Position numbers and translations under genes: made by a program. This document shows positions 61,476 to 64,000 of a stretch of 64,000 nt of DNA, piece by piece. Source of the stretch: Allobosea sp. Tri-44 (GTDB taxonomy: Bacteria; Pseudomonadota; Alphaproteobacteria; Rhizobiales; Beijerinckiaceae); assembly GCF_004123845.1 (NCBI RefSeq), contig NZ_NBDP01000005.1, positions 248,001-312,000 of the forward strand, in the 5' to 3' direction. Within the stretch, counting starts at the first letter, position 1; every line of letters starts with the position of its first letter. Under the pieces are notes generated by a model. That model was not told where the DNA came from and did not search any database. It saw only the letters and a list, made by a program, of their open reading frames with translations.

Positions 61476-62123
61476 TTAGCCGCCCGGGCGCGCCTCCGCA
61501 AGCCGCGCGGCATACCGCGCCATCAGATCGACCTCGACATGGACGCCGTCTCCCTTCCTGCGCTCGCCCCAGGTGGTGACGCTGAAGGAATGCGGGATCA
61601 AGAGCACGGTGAAGACGTCGTCCTCGACCGTGTTGACCGTCAGAGATGTCCCGTCGAGGCAGATCGAGCCCTTGGCGGCGATGAAGCGGGCTAGCCCTTG
61701 CGGGGTCCGGATATGGAAGCGCGCCGTCGCACCCCAGGGCTCGCTCGGGTCAGCGGCGATCTCGTCGATCTTCAGGATCCTGCCGACGCCGTCGACATGG
61801 CCGGTGACGAGATGGCCGCCGAGCTCGTCGCCCATCTTGAGCGAGCGTTCGAGATTGATCTTGGTGCCGAGGCCCCACTCGCCGACCGACGTCTTCGCCA
61901 GGGTCTCGGCGGCCGCCTCGACCTGGAAGGCGCAGCCGGGCTCGCCATCCTGGCGCGGGTTCAGCGCCGTCACGGTCAGGCAGACGCCGGCGCAGGCGAT
62001 CGAGGCACCGATCTCGATGCCGGATGCTTCCCAGGGACAGGAAATATCGAACTGCTTGAGGCTGGGGCCCTTGCTCTCGGCGCGAGTGACGGTGCCGATG
62101 GCGGTGACGATGCCGGTGAACAT
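61476..62123 (-). CDS. ribE: Riboflavin synthase alpha chain
   Basis: RibE dismutates two lumazines to riboflavin. The 215-residue protein has the two tandem lumazine-binding halves ([14 protein letters not shown], then GVCLTVTALN; and GHLVTGHVDGVGRI, later GSICLDGTSLTVNTVEDDVFTVLLIPHS, in part). The TGATG junction shares one base with the ribD stop, a tight coupling. It precedes ribH. Confidence 0.95.
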   Translation of the reverse strand: MFTGIVTAIGTVTRAESKGPSLKQFDISCPWEASGIEIGASIACAGVCLTVTALNPRQDGEPGCAFQVEAAAETLAKTSVGEWGLGTKINLERSLKMGDELGGHLVTGHVDGVGRILKIDEIAADPSEPWGATARFHIRTPQGLARFIAAKGSICLDGTSLTVNTVEDDVFTVLLIPHSFSVTTWGERRKGDGVHVEVDLMARYAARLAEARPGG

Positions 62124-63253
62124 CAGGCGATCCTCGTGAAACGTTCGAAACGGTCGCAGCCGATCTGCCCCGCTTCGGTGACGGCGTAAATCTCGGGATC
62201 GGCGAGCAAAGCCGCAAGTCCCGGCCTGACCGCGACGATGCCATCGCCGCCGAGGGGGTTCGGCGAAGTCGAGACGATGACCTCGTCGGCGAAGCCTTGC
62301 AGCGCCAATTGTTCGCCCACGGTCGGCCCACCTTCGGAGAAGACGCGGGTGATCCCGCGCGTCGCCAGCAAGCGCAGCGCCTCGCCAAGATCGAGATGGC
62401 CATCGGCGGCGCGGGAGACGCGCATGACTTCGACACCGGCGGCGACCAGCTTCCCCTCCGCGGCGATCGGCGCATCCTCAGCCGCGATCACCCAGAGCGG
62501 TACGGTCGCAGCCCCTTGGACCAGCTTGGCGGTCAGCGGCAGGCGGAGCGCGGAATCGAGCACGACGCGGATGGGCGAGCGGATTTCGAGCCCGGGCAGA
62601 CGTACGGTCAGCAGTGGGTCATCGGCAAGGACGCTGCCGATGCCGAGCATGATCGCGTCGTGGCTGACGCGCAGGCGGTGCACCCATTCGCCCGATTCCG
62701 GGCAGGAGATGGAAAGGCGCGCGCCCCCTGCCCCGCCGGCGAAGCCATCAGCCGTACGCGCAACCTTGAAGGTCACCATCGGCCGGCCTTCAGTCACCCG
62801 CAGGACATGGCCGCGATGGCTGCGCTGCGCCTGATCCTCGAGCACGCCGACCTTGACCTCGACACCCGCCATGCGCAGCAGGGCGTGGCTGAGACCGGCG
62901 ATCTGCGGATTGGGATCGGCCATGGCGGAGACGACGCGCCTGACGCCGGCGAGCAAGGTGCGCTCGATGCAAGGGGTGCCGCCACGGACGGTGCGATGCG
63001 AGCAGGGCTCCAGCGTGACGTAGAGCGTACCGCCGCTCGCGGCCGCTCCGGCCTGCTCGAAGGCCATCGCCTCGCCATGCGGCCGGCCACCGGGCTGCGT
63101 GCGGCCCTCGCCGACGACCACGGGCCCATCCGGCCCGTCGCGCACCACGACGGCGCCGACGCTCGGATTCGGCCAGGTCTGGCCGAGCCCGCGCGCGCCG
63201 AGCTCCAGCGCCCGCGCCATGAAGGCGCGATCGATCTCGTCCTGGTCAGGCAT
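62123..63253 (-). CDS. ribD: Bifunctional riboflavin deaminase/reductase RibD
   Basis: RibD deaminates and then reduces the early pyrimidine intermediates. The 376-residue protein has an N-terminal deaminase ([10 protein letters not shown], then [22 protein letters not shown] with the zinc His/Cys, about 45-80) and a C-terminal reductase (from about 150: [31 protein letters not shown]). ATG 63253 overlaps the end of nrdR by eight bases; the frame before it is the nrdR gene in another frame. Confidence 0.95.
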   Translation of the reverse strand: MPDQDEIDRAFMARALELGARGLGQTWPNPSVGAVVVRDGPDGPVVVGEGRTQPGGRPHGEAMAFEQAGAAASGGTLYVTLEPCSHRTVRGGTPCIERTLLAGVRRVVSAMADPNPQIAGLSHALLRMAGVEVKVGVLEDQAQRSHRGHVLRVTEGRPMVTFKVARTADGFAGGAGGARLSISCPESGEWVHRLRVSHDAIMLGIGSVLADDPLLTVRLPGLEIRSPIRVVLDSALRLPLTAKLVQGAATVPLWVIAAEDAPIAAEGKLVAAGVEVMRVSRAADGHLDLGEALRLLATRGITRVFSEGGPTVGEQLALQGFADEVIVSTSPNPLGGDGIVAVRPGLAALLADPEIYAVTEAGQIGCDRFERFTRIA

Positions 63254-63743
63254 CGTCGCGGGCAGGCGCCGGCTTGGTATCGGGCTCGATCTCGTCACTG
63301 CCGAGCTGGCCGAGGAGCTCCTCGAAATCGCGGGCCTCGCGGAAGTTCTTGTAGACCGAGGCGAAGCGGACATAGGCGACGTCGTCGAGCGCCTTCAGCC
63401 CTTCCATCACCAATTCGCCGATCGCCGAGCTCTGGATCTCGCCCTCGCCCGAGCTTTCGAGCTGGCGGACGATGCCATTGACCATGCGCTCGACGCGCTC
63501 GGGCGCAACGGAGCGCTTGCGCAGCGCCACCTCGATCGAGGTCTGCAGCTTGTCGCGATCGAAGACGGTGCGCCGGCCCGAGCGCTTGACCACGGTGAGC
63601 TCGCGCAGCTGCACGCGCTCGAAGGTGGTGAAGCGGCCGCCGCAATCGGGGCAGACGCGCCGGCGCCGGATCGAGGCGTGATCATCGGTCGGCCGCGAAT
63701 CCTTCACCTGCGTGTCGAGGGAGCCGCAATAGGGACAACGCAT
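63246..63743 (-). CDS. nrdR: Transcriptional regulator NrdR
   Basis: NrdR is the zinc-ribbon/ATP-cone repressor of ribonucleotide reductase genes. The 165-residue protein begins [18 protein letters not shown], with the second Cys pair in [13 protein letters not shown]; the ATP-cone runs about 48-140. It leads the riboflavin operon, as is usual in alphaproteobacteria (glyA would be expected just upstream, but is not within the window). The last 257 bases of the window hold no gene that I can support. Confidence 0.95.
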   Translation of the reverse strand: MRCPYCGSLDTQVKDSRPTDDHASIRRRRVCPDCGGRFTTFERVQLRELTVVKRSGRRTVFDRDKLQTSIEVALRKRSVAPERVERMVNGIVRQLESSGEGEIQSSAIGELVMEGLKALDDVAYVRFASVYKNFREARDFEELLGQLGSDEIEPDTKPAPARDDA

Positions 63744-64000
63744 GGCGAGGCCTCGGGGTTACCGGGCAACGATATCGCCCGCGGCCCTTCATTGCCCCAG
63801 CCATGCCGTCGCAGGCCAGCGAAAAACGACCAGCCGTCGGCAAGAGAGCCAGCACGAGATCGCATGACGCCCCGGCCAACGGATCGCAGCCCCTCGCAAA
63901 AAGAACGCCGGGCGAGCCGCCTTCCCATGGCAAGGTGTCGTCCTGCGCCCCGCCTGCCAGTCACCTTTTGCGCCTGCCTTCCGATCTCCCCTGTTCGCCA

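Noticed and set aside
63744-64000. FMN riboswitch or glyA 3' end upstream of nrdR
   Set aside because: No conserved FMN-element pattern and no open frame with glyA-like sequence within the window.
1-64000. CRISPR arrays, prophage or insertion sequences
   Set aside because: I saw no regularly spaced repeats of CRISPR length, no transposase, integrase or phage structural gene. The repeats present are short intergenic palindromes.

Overview
The window is high-GC, gene-dense chromosomal DNA from an alphaproteobacterium of the Rhizobiales (Hyphomicrobiales). A Bosea-like genus is my best guess. The evidence is gene order typical of that order (nrdR-ribD-ribE-ribH-nusB-thiL; plsX-fabH-ihfA-merR beside a bc1 chaperone and bamE), families such as DUF3126, DUF2842, PAS_5 and BTLCP, CtrA-type TTAA-N7-TTAA boxes, and dispersed GTCATG...CATGAC palindromes. 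I see no prophage, transposase, CRISPR array or rRNA. There is one tRNA, Pro(GGG).

Layout. 0-6.3 kb: yidD, a PAP2 phosphatase, an IscU-like scaffold, folE, hisI, a patatin, a CBS protein and a rhomboid protease. 6.3-11.4 kb: PAS_5, tandem-PilZ, BTLCP, gamma-carbonic anhydrase and small conserved proteins, three of them next to CtrA boxes. 11.5-16.2 kb: a serine hydrolase, an SHMT-like PLP enzyme divergent from a GcvA-like regulator, and a small HExxH protein. 16.2-17.2 kb: rplM-rpsI. 17.4-19.1 kb: a self-contained MerR / carboxymuconolactone-decarboxylase / SMP-30 operon. 19-26.8 kb: mixed metabolism (thioesterase, enoyl-CoA hydratase, Bug binding protein, FAD hydroxylase, metY, ctaA).

26.9-40.6 kb is a surface-polysaccharide locus: deacetylase, CelD/HfsK-like N-acyltransferase, a chain-length co-polymerase with a dead kinase domain, a Wza-type exporter, a GT4 glycosyltransferase, a WcaJ-type initiating transferase, a Wzy-like polymerase and a methyltransferase. 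A sulfite dehydrogenase pair (sorAB) and a paired SMR transporter sit inside it. The gene set resembles holdfast or unipolar-polysaccharide synthesis. 40.8-47.7 kb: small lipoprotein and membrane genes, a BKACE enzyme, and a quinone-stress cluster (MhqD-like esterase, MhqO-like ring-cleaving dioxygenase, divergent DoxX, LysR regulator) with clear palindromic operators.

48.0-48.4 kb holds a gdx (sugE) guanidinium exporter preceded by two ACGA-loop hairpins and a Shine-Dalgarno-masking hairpin, which I read as a guanidine-II (mini-ykkC) riboswitch. 48.5-53.5 kb is the conserved merR-ihfA-fabH-plsX-DUF177-bc1 chaperone block with divergent bamE. 53.5-59.4 kb: an EamA exporter, K+-insensitive hppA, ureidoglycine aminohydrolase and an MFS transporter. 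59.5-63.7 kb: thiL, nusB, ribH, ribE, ribD and nrdR, transcribed leftward with tight overlaps.

Coordinates and motif calls come from reading the sequence. Family names rest on recognised motifs, not on a database search.
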